This document shows, in pieces, positions 1-12,539 of a DNA stretch of 64,000 nt (the first letter of the stretch is position 1; each line of letters begins with the position of its first letter). Below the pieces are notes generated by a model, which saw nothing but the letters and a program-made list of their open reading frames with translations, did no database searches and was not told where the DNA came from. The position numbers and the translations under genes were made by a program. Origin of the DNA: Stomorhina lunata (taxonomy: Eukaryota > Arthropoda > Insecta > Diptera > Rhiniidae); NCBI GenBank assembly GCA_933228675.1, contig OW121743.1, forward strand, positions 112,827,781 through 112,891,780, read 5' to 3'.

Positions 1-1370
1 AATTTTCTACTCCTCTTTTTTTAATATTTTTATCAAAAATTTTTCTATAGACAATTTTCTTACAAAAATTTTTCTATAGGAATTTTTTTTTTATCAAAAA
101 TTTTTCTATAGAAAATTTTTTATCAAAAATTTTTCTATAGAAAATCTTTTTATCGAAAATTTTTCTATGAAAAATTTTCAATAAAAAATTTTTCTATAGA
201 AGATTTTTTATCAAAAATGTTTCTATAGAAAATATTTTATTAAAAAATTTTTCTACAGAAATTTTATATCAAAAAGTTTTCTAGGGAAATTTTTTAACAA
301 AAACTTTTCTATGGAAACTTTTTTTTATCAAAAATTTTATTAAAAATTTTTCTATAAAAAATTTTATCAAAAATTTTTCTATAAAAAATTTTATTAAAAA
401 TTTTTGTATAGAAAATTTTATATAAAATTTTTCTATAGAAAATTTTATTAAAAATTTTTCTATAGAAAATGAAGAAAGATAAAACTGAAAATTGTTTTTG
501 TTTTGTTCAGTCGATGATCTACGCTTTTGCTTATGGTTTTTGAACATAATTCTTAAAAGTTTTGTTTGTAAAATAAGTAATAATGCGAGGTTTTCGATCT
601 GTCTAAATTGGGGATAATCATCCTGAAGAGATGGCCTAACCAACCATCGAAACGCGTCAAGGAATTTTGGTTTCTCCGCAAATTTATTTTTTTGTTATCA
701 AAAAATTGGTCTGTTACATTAATAAATAAATGTAACAGATTTGGGATCAAATGCGAATACTCTTCTTCTTGAATAATATTTACATCACGACTATTTTGTT
801 ATTTTTTGATAAAAACTTTTTATGAAACATTTTTCAATAGAAGACTTTTTTATCAACAATTTTTCAATAGAAAACTTTTTTTATCAAAAATTTTTCTATA
901 AAAAATTTTTTTTTATCAAAATTTTTCTGTAGATTTTTTTTGAAAGAAATTAATTTTATTTGTACCAAGATTTTTATATAGGTTGTGAGTTTTCAGTATT
1001 CCTACTAATTATTGATCTAATTTAAAATCATAAAAATTTTAAAAGATTTTTGTTTTAATCAAAAACTTTTCTATAGAAAATTTTTTTTTATCAAAAGTTT
1101 TCTATTGAAAATTTGCTATTAAAAATTTTTCTTTAGAAAATTTTTTTAACAAAAACTTTTTATTTTTATCAAAAATTTTTCTATAGAAGTTTTGAAATTT
1201 TTTTGACATAAAAATATTTTTATCGAAAATTTTTACAGAAAAATAAAATAAATTTACAGAAAAATAATAAATTTTCTATAAGTTATCATTTTTATCGAAC
1301 AATTTTTAAAGAAAAAAATTTTTATTAAAAATTTTTCTATAAAAAAATTCTTGGATTGAAAATATCTTTA
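1..1370. repeat. CTATAG minisatellite, array A1, split by foldback core 480-790
   Basis: Degenerate ~30 bp units built from TTTTTCTATAGAAAA and TTTTTTATCAAAAA run from 1 to about 475 and from about 815 to 1370. The middle 480-790 is unique sequence homologous to 16180-16510. ORFs with FLIKF/FYRK repeats inside are artefacts of the unit. Confidence 0.9.
480..790. repeat. Copy of foldback core element (partial)
   Basis: This non-tandem segment matches 16240-16510 along most of its length: shared landmarks are TTTTCGATCTGTCTAAA, CCAACCATCGAAACGCGTC, TTTCTCCG and TGGGATCAAATGCGAATA. It contains a perfect 10 bp inverted repeat (711-720 and 729-738). The left arm seen in the other copy is missing here. 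Confidence 0.75.
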
Positions 1371-1639
1371 AAATATAAAAAGCTAACATTGTTTAATATT
1401 TAATACTAATATTATAATTTATTTCTCTTTTCACAAATATTCCCAATATTTACCAAAATATTCCCAATATTTACAAAAATGATAGTATCGTTGAAACAAT
1501 GTTCGAGATTATATTTCTTTGCTCTCTCGAACCACGTATTTTGTTGCTATAAATTGGATTTTGATTTGTTTCTTGCCTAGTTTGTTTTTGTTTTTTTTTT
1601 TTTTAACAAAGCGGCATCAACCGGCTTTACTTACATCCA

Positions 1640-1750
1640 AATTCCAACGAAATGATTTAATACTCATTTTTACGAGTTTTATTAATGGTCGAGGTATTTA
1701 CGAAAATTAAAAAAATTCATCGGCTTCTGGTGGTATGGGCTGCTATTCCT
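1640..1750. repeat. Dispersed repeat fragment, copy 1
   Basis: The end of this segment, including TCATCGGCTTCTGGTGG and TATGGGCTGC, is nearly identical to 12590-12635, and similarity reaches back about 90 bp. Both copies lie just right of a CTATAG/ATC array, so they look like the edge of a composite repeat. The short ORFs across them are not conserved, since one copy has a stop where the other reads on. Confidence 0.6.
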
Positions 1751-3369
1751 GATCGTATGAGTAATGAGTAAAAAGAAAATACTGCTTACGAATATTGATC
1801 ATATATTTATTATTATTTATTATGGATTATAAGACTTTTTGGCCAAATTAATTAAGTATTAGTTATACGCTACTAAATAAAGGAATAATGTTTTAAATTT
1901 AATCTAAATAATAAACTTACAATAATAACTCCTAAGTTTTAAACGAAAAAAAATTAAAGCTACGACAAGCTTTCAAATTCAAATTGTCCATACAAAATTC
2001 ATAATATTAGCCTTTAACAATTTTATAATTCGTTAATGAATTTGGGGGTATGATTTCATATTCGAAATTTAATATTTGTCAGTAACATTTGCAATAAGGC
2101 ATGATTTATATCAAAGAGTGTTTATCAAAACTTTGATAATTTTTAATTAAAATCATATCAATTTGAACATTTTCGCTACTCAATTGCATAATTACAAAAA
2201 AAATAAATATATTTATTTTTACAACTCCCAGCTAACATAACATTTTAATTAATCTAATACATTTCTATTTTATTCCATTTCCAGGTAAGTGTTAACCACC
2301 GATTTTTTTCCAATTATCATATTTTTGGCAGCACTTGGTGAGTTATAAAACTAACAACTACAACAAAAAAATATATACCAATTAATTTTAATTGCTTTAA
2401 AATCACATTGATTTTCGAAATATTTTACCACTCGCAGAATAATCAGTACATCCAGGGAAAAAACACAAATTTATGCAGCTGCTCATTTGCAGAGCCAACT
2501 ACAGAGTAAACGAAAGCAATTGAAAAACTAATTAATTTTGTTTGATAATGCAAAAACCAAAATAACCGCAATGTCAACTGCATGTTCAAATGCAGATAAG
2601 CGTAAATATTGTGGTAAACCACATGTATGATGACTACTTAACTACAATAGTTATAACAAAAGTTCGATAAGTGGAGAAAAAAAGTAAAGTAATATTGCTA
2701 ACTTATACATCATTAATGGTTAACAATATTTAGTCAATATTTTAAAGAAATAATTTGTAACAAAATGTTAATTTTTGAAATTATTGGTATATTGGAACTC
2801 TTATTTGTCTTAATTGGATTGAAAACTATATATTTTATTACCTTATTTTCTGTTTCATTAATTTGTTAATGTTGATTAATATATTACATGTATTTACATT
2901 CTTAAGCAGCTTTTTTTTAATATCCTTAATGTGTTTTACAAGCAACCGGACATGCCATCGTTTTTTAAGCCTTTAATATTTTGGGATTACGACCAAAAGT
3001 TTTTATTTCAAATTATTGCTGAGTATAAAAAGGAAAAAAAACTTGGTAGTATTATATCATTATTTATTCAGACGACTATACTGAACAAATGTGCACATAA
3101 AGTAGGCTCAAAAAGATTAAGGTTTATATTTGTTTGAATATTTTCATATATAAGTTGGGCCAAAATTGCCCCAAAAATTTAAATATTTTTTTCGTTTTTG
3201 ATTTCTATATAATGAAAAAAAATATTTATAATCTACCTAAAAACAGGAAGTTCATTAAAATCACCAATATATTTATTGAATTATTTTCTTAGTAAACAAT
3301 TATAGTTATGAACAATCTAAATTAGAAATTTAAAGTTTAAAAATTTCCAGTAAAACTATAATCACATAC
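1751..3369. other. AT-rich, no gene recognised
   Basis: Apart from the ratchet splice site at 2284/2285, I see no coding or repeat structure here. A cryptic acceptor and donor pair (TTTTTGGCAG, six bases, GTGAGT) follows the ratchet site at about 2325-2345; its meaning is unclear. Confidence 0.5.
2255..2290 (+). promoter_or_regulatory. Candidate recursive (ratchet) splice site
   Basis: A pyrimidine-rich stretch ends in CCATTTCCAG immediately followed by GTAAGTG; the junction is 2284/2285. A strong 3' splice site fused to a consensus 5' splice site with no exon between them is the signature of the zero-nucleotide ratchet points known from long Drosophila introns. It is on the same strand as the lectin gene, but the exons it would serve are not known, so linkage to that gene is inference. 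Confidence 0.5.
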
Positions 3370-6300
3370 TTTATATGGAAATATAGAAAACGTTTCAATA
3401 CAAAATATTTCTATAGAAAATTTTTCGGTAGAAAATATATATATAGAAAATTTTTCTATAGATAACATTTCTATACAAAAATTTTCTATAAAAAATAAAA
3501 CTGAAAATTTTTCTATATAAAATATTTCTATAGAAAATTTTGATAAGGAAAATATTTTTATAGAAAATTTTGATAAGGAAAATATTTCTATAGATATTTT
3601 TTCTAAAAAAAAATATAATTTTCTTTACAAAATTTTTCTATAAAAAATTTTTTGTATAAAATTTTTTTTAGAGAAAATATTTCTATAGAAAACTTTTCTA
3701 TAGAAAATATTTCTATAGAATATTTTTCTCTATAAATATTTCCACAGAAAATTTTTCCATAGAAAATATCTATATGGCTAATTGTTTTATCGAAATTTTT
3801 TCTAAAGAAATTTTTTCTAAAGCAAATATTTTTATAGATAATTTTTCGGAAAAAGAAAGGATTTATATTGAAATTTTTTAGATAAAAATATTTCTAAAGA
3901 AAATTTTTCTATACAAAATATTTCTATAGAAAATTTTTCTATAGAAAATATTTCTTTAAAAATTTTTCTATAGAAAAATTTTATATAGAAAATATTTCTA
4001 TAGAAAATATTCTATAGAAATTTTTTTTTTAGAAAATATTTCTATAGAAAATTTTTCTTCAGAAAATATTTCTATAGAAAATTTTTCTTTAGAAAATATT
4101 TCTATAGAAAATTTTTCTATAGAAAATATTTCTATAGAAGATTTTTCTATAGAAAATATTTCTATAGAAAGTTTTTCTATAGAAAATAATTCTATAGAAG
4201 ATTTTTCTATAGAAAATATTTTTATAGAAAATTTGTCTATAGAAAATATTTCTATAGAAAATATTTCTATAGAAAAATTTTCTATAAAAAAAATTTCTAC
4301 AGAAAAATTTTCTATAGAAAAAATTTCTATAGAAAATTTTTCAATAGAAAAACTTTGTATAGAAATTTTTTCTATAGAAAAAATTTCTATAGTAAACTTT
4401 TCTATAGAAAAAATTTGTACAGAAAATTTTTCTATAGAAAAAATTTCTATAGAAATTTTTTATATAGAAATTTTTTCTATTTTCTATTTTTCTATAGAAA
4501 AAATTTTTATATAAAAAATTTCTATAGAAAAAATTTCTATAATAAAAATATCTATAGACAATTTTTCTATAGAAAAAATTTCTTTAGAAAATTTTTCTAT
4601 AGAAAAAATTTCTAAGGAATTTTTTTATAGAAAAAATTTCTATAGAAAATTTTTCTATAAAAAAAATTTCTATAGAAAAAATTTCCATAGAAAATTTTTC
4701 TATAGAAAAAATTTCCATAGAAAATTTTTCTATAGAAAATATTTCTATAGAAAAATTTTCTATAGAAAAAATTTCTATAGAAAAATTTTCTATAGAAAAA
4801 ATTTCTATAGAAAAAATTTCTATAGAAAAAATTTCTATAGAAAAAATTTCTATAGAAAAAATTTCTATAGAAAATTTTTCTATAGAAAAAATTTCTATAG
4901 AAAATTTTTCTATAGAAAAAATTTCTATAGAAAATTTTTCTATAGAAAAAATTTCTATAGAAAATTTTTCTATAGAAAAAATTTCTATAGAAAATTTTTC
5001 TATAGAAAAAATTTCTATAGAAAATTTTTCTATAGAAAAAATTTCTATAGAAAATTTTTCTATAGAAAAAATTTCTATAGAAAATTTTTCTATAGAAAAA
5101 ATTTCTATAGAAAATTTTTCTATAGAAAAAATTTCTATAGAAAATTTTTCTATAGAAAAAATTTCTATAGAAAATTTTTCTATAAAAAAAATTTCTATAG
5201 AAAATTTTTCTATAGAAAAAATTTCTATAGAAAATTTTTCTATAGAAAAAATTTCTATAGAAAATTTTTCTATAGAAAAAATTTCTATAGAAAATTTTTC
5301 TATAGAAAAAATTTCTATAGAAAATTTTTCTATAGAAAAAATTTCTATAAAACATTTTTCTATAGAAGAAATTTCTATAGAAAATTTTTCTATAGAAAAA
5401 ATTTCTATACAAGATTTTTCTGTAGAAAAAATTTCTATAGAAAATGTTTCTATAGAAAAAATTACTATAGAAAATGTTTCTATAAAAAAATTTCTATAGA
5501 AAATGTTTCTATAGAAATAATATTTGTATAGAAAAAATTTCTATAGAAAATTTTTCTATAGAAAAAATTTCTATAGAAAATTTTTCTATAGAAAAAATTT
5601 CTATAGAAAATTTTTCTATAGAAAAAATTTCTATAGAAAATTTTTCTATAGAAAAAATTTCTATAGAAAATTTTTCTATAGAAAAAATTTCTATAGAAAA
5701 TTTTTCTATAGAAAAAATTTCTATAGAAAATTTTTCTATAGAAAATTTTTCTATAGAAAAAATTTCTATAAAACATTTTTCTATAGAAGAAATTTCTATA
5801 GAAAATTTTTCTATAGAAGAAATTTCTATAGAAAATTTTTCTATAGAAAAAATTTCTATACAAGATTTTTCTGTAGAAAAAGTTTCTATAGAAAATGTTT
5901 CTATAGAAAAAATTTCTATAGAAAATTTTTCTATAGAAAAAATTTCTATACAAAATTTTTCTATAGAAAAAATTTCTATAGAAAAAATTTCTATAGAAAA
6001 TTTTTCTATAGAAAAAATTTCTATTGAAAATTTTTCTACAGAAAAAATTTCTAAAGAAAATTTTTCTATAGAAATAATATTTGTATAGAAAAAATTTGTA
6101 TAGAAAATTATTCTATAGAAAAAATTTCTATTTAAAATTTTTCTATAGAAAAAATTTCTATACAAAATTATTCTATAGAAAAAATTTCTATGGAAAATTT
6201 TTCTATAGAAAATATTTCTATTAAAAATTTTTCTATAGAACAAATTTCAATAGAAAATTTTTCTATACAAAAAATTTTTATAGAAAATTTTTCTAAAAAA

Positions 6301-7085
6301 GTAATTTCTATAGAAAATTTTTCTATAAAAAAATTTCTATAGAAAATTTTTCTATAAAAAAAATTTCTATTGAAAATTTATTTGTAGAAAAAATTTCTAT
6401 AGAAATTTCTTTTTTAGAAAAATTTTCTATAGAAAAATTTTCTATTTAAATTTTTTCTATAGAAAAAATTTCTATAGAAAATTTTTCTATAGAAAAAATT
6501 TCTATAGAAATTTTCTATAAAAATTTTTCTATTGAAATTTTTTCTATAGAAAATTTTCCTATAAAAAATATTTCTATAGAAAATATTTCTATAAAAAATA
6601 TTTCCATACAAAATATTTCTATAGAAAATTTTTCTATAAAAAATGTTTCTATCGAAAATTTTTCTATCGAAAATTTTTCTATTGAAAATTTTTCTATAAA
6701 AATTTTTCTATCGAAATTTTTTCTTTATAAAACTTTTCTATAAAAAATTTTTCTATAGAAAATTTTTTAATAGAAGATATTTCTATTGAAAATTTTCTAA
6801 AGAAAATCTTCTATAGAAAACATTTCTATACAAAATTTGTCTATAGAAAATTTTTGTATGGAAAATGTTTTTTAAAGAAATTTCTTTTACAGAAAATTTT
6901 TCCACAAAAAAAAAAAAAAAATATTTCTACAAAAAATTTTTCTATAAAAAATGTTACTATAGAAATTTTTTCTATAAAATATATTTCTTTAAAAAATGTT
7001 TCCATAGAAAATATTTTTATAGAAAATTGGAAAATATTTCTATAGAAAATGTTTCTAACGAAAATAACTCTATAGATGTTTTTTG
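3370..7085. repeat. CTATAG minisatellite, array A2, with a homogeneous 30 bp lattice
   Basis: The array is built of ~15 bp units, alternating AAAATTTTTCTATAG and AAAAAATTTCTATAG to give a 30 bp higher-order period. From 4861 to 5340 and 5530 to 5750 the period is almost perfect, while both flanks decay gradually. The unit centre TTTTTCTATAGAAAAA is its own reverse complement, so every frame on both strands stays open; the FYRNFFYRK and FSIEKFSIE ORFs are by-products. Confidence 0.95.
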
Positions 7086-7099
7086 AAAAAAAAATTAAG

Positions 7100-7985
7100 C
7101 TAATTTTTTTATAAAATTTTTCGATAAAAATTGTTCTAAAAAAAATTTTTGATAAAGAGTTTTTATAGAAAATTTTTGGATAAAAAGTATTCTATAGAAT
7201 TTTTTTGATAACAAATTGTTAATAATTATTTCCAAAGAAAATTTTCTGATAACAAATTTTTACATAGAAATTTTTTAGACAAAAAATTTTTACATAGAAA
7301 ATATTTCGATTAAAATTTTACAAATCGAATTTTTTCGAAAAAAATTGAAAATTTTTTAATAACAAATTATTGTACACAAAATGTTTCAATAACAAAATTT
7401 TTATACAAAATTTTATGATAAAAAATTTTTTGATAAAAATTTTTTGAAATTTTTAGAGAAAATTTTTCGTTAGAAAATTTTTCGATAAAAATGGTTCTAA
7501 AAAAATTTTTTGATAAAAAGATTTTATAGAAAATTTTTGGATAAAAATAATTCTATAGAATTTTTTTGATAACAAATTGTTAATAATTATTTCCAAAGAA
7601 AATTTTCTGATTAAAAATTTTTCTATAGAAATTTTTTCGACACAAAATTTTTACATCAAAAATATTTCGATTAAAATTTTACAAATCGAATTTTTTCGAA
7701 AAAAAAAATTTTAAAATTTTTTAATAACAAATTGTTCTACAGAAAATGTTTCAATAACAAAAATTTTATACAAAATTTTATGATAAAAAATTTTTAGGTA
7801 AAATTTGTATCAAAAAATGTTTCTATTGACAATTTTTCTATAAAACTGTTTATATAAAAAATTTGTCGATACAAATTTTGTTTACAAAAATATTTTCTAT
7901 ACGATCTAAAAAAGTTTTTTTTTAGAAAATTATTTAATAAAAAATTTTTCTGTAGAAATTTTTTCGATAAAAAATTTCTCATACA
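7100..7985. repeat. Tandem duplication with ~361 bp period inside degenerate minisatellite
   Basis: A landmark TTTTTTGATAACAAATTG occurs at 7201 and again at 7562, with matching sequence around both (about 7120-7440 and 7480-7800). Within each copy ~30 bp units with GATAAAAA linkers are still visible. A third partial, more degraded stretch runs to about 7985. Confidence 0.75.
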
Positions 7986-9410
7986 AAATTTTAAACTTTA
8001 GGGCCTTGGGACCTAGGATTAACTTTGTTCGATTTGTCTCAAATTTTTGGGGTTAATGTTTCCCACCAAATAAAAGAATAATCCGTTCAAGAATTCAAAA
8101 TTCGATTTTTCGTTGAAAGTAAAAACTGTAAAATTTTGTTTTATCTTTCATTAAAGGAGCTAGAGGTTTGTTTCACATATCGCTATTTAAACACACACAC
8201 AAATGTAAAGTTTAAAATAATATTTATTTATGTGCATGTGTCACATGTGGTCATCTTTTATCCTTTTGTGGTCTTCACGGTTTATGCACACACTTACTTA
8301 ATTATTTAGCAGTAAAAAATGTGTTTTTATTTTCATGCGAATACAAGGAATTCTATAATGATGTATGAGTATGAGGGCTAGAGACTTATTTCCGCTGGAT
8401 GACTGGCTGATTAAAATTAAAGGAGCTCATGTTTACTTTGATTAAGTAAGAAACGGAAATAAAAAGACCGCTTTTATACTTAACCGGAAATGAAATAAAA
8501 TAATGACCGTGAAAGCTACAATAAAAAAATAAGACAGGGTAAAGATAACAGTGTAATTGGGAAATAGGGAAGGTGAGCTTTAAAGCTTTTAGTTAAAAAA
8601 GAAAGAGAAATACTTTCAAAAACAATTTTGAAAAGCTTTAAAAAATTTAATATTTCCCCATAATCAAATAAAAAATTTCTTATTAAATTGTTTGTATATT
8701 ATTTCTATTTAAAAAATTTATAGTTTTTTGCATTCTTTATTTACTTAATTTAGTTAGAGTTTTATGTTAAAATAACAATTTATTTTATTTTAATATAAAT
8801 CTTTATTCGGAATAAAAAATTTAATTAAAATTCATTGCATTGTTTCAAAAATAATAAAAAGTTGTGTCTTCTATGAAATGCAAAAACCGCTTTAATCGTT
8901 GTTTTTTCTATTAATTAAACAAATTAGTTAAAGCCTTTAGAATAACCAGAAAACCACTAAAAAAAGTGTATTATTTTTCAGCAATTTTTTTCTTCAATTA
9001 AATTAAAATATTTTATTTTTATTTGATATTTATAATAAAATATTAAAATTAATCTGTCGCTTGTTTACTCTGGCGTATGATTAATTAAAATTAAATAAAT
9101 AGTTTTTTCTCGGTATTTATAAAACTTACATGCAATCGTTTATGAATTATAAAGGTTGTGAACGAAAAAATGTAGTTAAAAGTAAAAATATTAAAGTTTC
9201 CTTTTTTTGTATTAGAAAGTGGTTATACTCATCTGTAAGAAACAAATCGAGAACCTTCATCCCATCTATGAGCCATTTTTTCAAAATCACTTTTTGGCTT
9301 ATATTGAAATACTATTAAACAGTCCCTGTTTAAAAGTATTCTATTTGGTTCATAGTTGGTATTAAAAATAGGCTCTCGAACTACTACTTTATGTTTTTTT
9401 TTTCTTTTTT
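7986..9410. other. AT-rich intronic or intergenic DNA
   Basis: No gene, RNA or repeat is recognised, apart from a short CA run near 8190-8202. The 62-codon ORF at 9130-9318 has no coding features I can defend. Confidence 0.45.
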
Positions 9411-9430
9411 GTGAAACTATACGACGAAAG

Positions 9431-9477
9431 TAACAAAAAGCCAGACCTTCCCGATGACGACGATTCTGAGTCGATCG
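9431..9477 (+). other. Possible short coding exon, acidic
   Basis: The segment reads NKKPDLPDDDDSESI in one frame and ends at TCGATCG before GTAAAA. It is unusually GC-rich and codon-like for this window. An 18 bp T/C tract (9393-9410) precedes it, and the first AG after the tract is at 9429-9430; a second AG at 9443-9444 is an alternative start. The reading frame is also open further upstream (YDES precedes NKK). It leaves in phase 1, whereas the lectin exon at 48770 enters in phase 0, so another exon would be needed if both belong to one gene. I do not recognise the protein. Confidence 0.3.
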
Positions 9478-10017
9478 GTAAAATTTTTCTAAGGCAAAAA
9501 GCTTATAATACCCAATTTATTGATGTCTTGGTATACATTTTCCTTTAAAAATATATATTCCGATATGATAAGGGAATCTTTTCTAGTAATTTTTAGATTT
9601 TTTTAATGCCAAGTTTTCTGTGCAAAATATATTTATGATAATTGCAAATTAATAATAAATTTTTTGTATTTTTTTTTGTCAAATCACATTTAATTTATGA
9701 GTTTCAAATAAAAATATTTTTGCAATTAAATCATTAATTCAAGCATAAAATAAATAATAGCCAAACAAAATTTCATAAAACGTATTAATTAATTAAATAT
9801 ATTACAAATATAATTTACTATTTACATAAAAATGACTTGTCAGCATTTACATATATCATTAGAAGGTTTTTTTGTTGTCTTAATTAAATATAATTAGTTA
9901 TATAAAAAATATTGAATGAAATCAAAATGACCCTGAAAATTATGTTTTGTTATGGATTTATTTGTGTTAGCAAAACTAAACCCTATAGTAATTCGATAAA
10001 GAACTTAATATAAAACA

Positions 10018-10165
10018 ACTAAGAAAGTACTTTAGTCGGCCAAGTCAGACTATTTAAAACCCTCTGCCAATAAAGAAGTCAAATGTCGATCAACGGTCAA
10101 CAAAATTATTAGTTCAATTCTTTTAGATATATCAACTTGTTCCTCTAAAGAGTGTTTACTTTAAA
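10018..10165 (+). mobile_element. Fragment of DINE-like interspersed element (5' end)
   Basis: The segment starts AAGAAAGTACTTTAGTCGGC and continues with an imperfect hairpin and an ACCCTCTGCC motif. It is the same type of 5' end seen at 19084 and 30633 (hairpin followed by ATACCC). Only this end remains. Confidence 0.5.
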
Positions 10166-10333
10166 TATTACAATTCATTTCAATCACTTTTTACAAGAAA
10201 TCAATGCACAGAGTTCATATCCACTCACTGTCAAAATCTTACATCATTTTCATTTTGAATCTTACATATTTTAGCCAAAATCTGTGATCACTAACAAAAT
10301 CTTGAAATTTGTAAAATAACCTGTTTTTTTTTA

Positions 10334-10615
10334 AATTTTTATATGAAAACATAAAATTCGATTTTGTTAGAAATTCAAGCAGATAAAGCCATATAAAAAA
10401 ATCAAAATTCTTACTAATCTTAATTTTTGAAAATTTTTATATGAAAATATAAAATTGCGATTTTGTTGGAAACTGCAAGAGAAAGAGTCATTTGTGTAAA
10501 AATCTGGGATCACTAAAAAATTTAAAACTTAGTACCTAAACATTATTTTGTTTAAATTTTTTTATGAAAACATAAAACTTAGATTTTCTTGGAAACTAAA
10601 GGAGATAGAGAGAGA
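10334..10615. repeat. Degenerate ~100-120 bp tandem repeat, three copies
   Basis: Three related blocks begin AAATTTTTATATGAAAA or similar at about 10337, 10434 and 10555, and each is followed by a GATTTTGTTGGAAA-like motif. Copies are diverged and spacing is uneven. Function is unknown. Confidence 0.5.
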
Positions 10616-12420
10616 TTTCTATGGAAATTTTTTTTACCAAAAATTTTTCTATAGAAAATTTTTTCATCAAAAATTTTTCTATAGAAAATTTTTTCATTAA
10701 AAATTTTTCTATAGACAGTTTTTCCATTAATAATTTCTAACGAAAATTTTTTTATCAAAAAAATTTTCGTTTTTTCAAACAAGATTCTGTAGAAATTTTT
10801 TTTAAGAAAATCGTTTCTATAGAAACTTTCTTTATCAAAATTGTTTCTGTAGAAAATTCTTTATTAAATACAAAATTTATTTATATACAAAATTTTTTTA
10901 TCAAAAACTTTTCCATAGAAAATATTTTTATCAAACATTTGTCTATGGATTGATTTTTTTTTATAGAAAAGTTTTGTATAAAAAAATTTTTCTATTGAAA
11001 ACTTTTTTATCAAAAATTTTTCAATAAAATTTTCTTTATCAAAAATTTTTCTATAAAATTTTTCTATAGAAAATTTTGTTATCAAAAATTTTTCAATAGA
11101 ATTTTTTTTTTTCAAAAATTTTTCTATAAAAAATTTTTTTATCAAAAATTTTGTATAGATGATTTTTCTATAGAGAAATTTTGGTAAAAAAAAATTTTTA
11201 TGAAAGACGTTTCTATAGAAATTTTTTTTAACATAAATGTTTTTATAGAAAATTTTTTATCAAAGATTTTTAAATAGAAAATTTTTTACAAAAAACTTTT
11301 CTATAGAAAATATTTTTATCAAACGTTTTTCTATGGAACATTTTTTTATTAAAAATGTTTCTATGGAAAATTTTTGTATCAAAAATTTTCGATGGAAAAT
11401 TTTTTTATACAAAATTTTTCTATAGAAAATTTTTTATCAAAAATTTTTTTTTAGAAAAATTTCTTTATCAAAAATTTTTCTATAAAAATTTTTTTTTATC
11501 AAGAACGTTTCAATAGAGAATTTTTTATGAAAAACGTTTTGTTTTTCTATTGAAAATATTTTTCTATTTAACTTTTCTACATATATTAAATTTTTCTGTA
11601 GAAAATACTTTTATCAAACATTTTTCTATTGAAAAAATTTTTTTATAGAAAATGTTTCTATCAACAATTTTTCTATAGAAAAAGTTCCTGTAGAAAATTC
11701 TTTATCAAAAATTTTTATATACAAAATTTTTTTATCAAAAACTTTTCTATAGAAAATATTTTTATCAAACATTTTTCTATGGAAAATTTTTTAAAGAAAA
11801 TTTTATCAAAAATTTTTCTATAGAAAATTTTTTTAGCAAAAATTTTCTATAGTAAAGTTTTGCATCAACAATTCTTCTAGGGAAAATTTTTTTATCAAAA
11901 ATTTTTTAATAAAATTTTATTTATCAAAAATTTTTCTATAAAATTTTTTTTATTTCTATAGAAAATTTCTATAGAAAATTTTCTATAGAAAATTTTTCTA
12001 TAGAAAAATTTTTGATAAAAAAATATTTTTATGAAAGAAGTTTCTATAGAAAATTTTTTTTAACATAAATGATTTTATAGAAAATTTTTTATCAAAGATT
12101 TTTAAATAGAAAATTTTTTACAAATTTTTTGTATCAAAAATTTTCGATGGAAATTTTTTTATACAAAATTTTTCTATAGAAAATTTTTTATCCAAAATTT
12201 TTCTATAGAATATTTTATTATCAAAAATTTTTCTATAGAAAAATTTTTTATCTATAGAAAGATTTTTTATCTATAGAAACATTTTTTATCTATAGAAAAA
12301 TTTTTTATCAAAAATTTTTCTATAGAAAATTTTTTAACAAAAATCGAAACCAACATTTTTTGGTTTTATCAAAAAACTATTTATTACAAATTTGTCTATA
12401 TAAAATTTTTCTAAAAAAAG
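10616..12420. repeat. CTATAG/ATC minisatellite, array C
   Basis: The units are about 30 bp: TTTTTCTATAGAAAATTTT followed by a TTTATC linker. Unit length and linker vary, with no long homogeneous block. Short ORFs rich in K, F, I and Y are produced by the unit on both strands. Confidence 0.9.
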
Positions 12421-12539
12421 TGTTTGTATCGAAAAAATCTAAAAAAGAATTTATCTAAAAAATATAAAATTGTTTCTGTTTCGAAAAATATTTCCAATTT
12501 GGTTAGATTTATTTCAAACAAATATTTAATTCTAACACT

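Noticed and set aside
4233..6611. Long ORFs on both strands with FYRNFFYRK or FSIEKFSIE repeats
   Set aside because: They are produced by the 15/30 bp palindromic unit, which lacks stops in several frames; no start context, splice signal or non-repeat sequence supports a protein.
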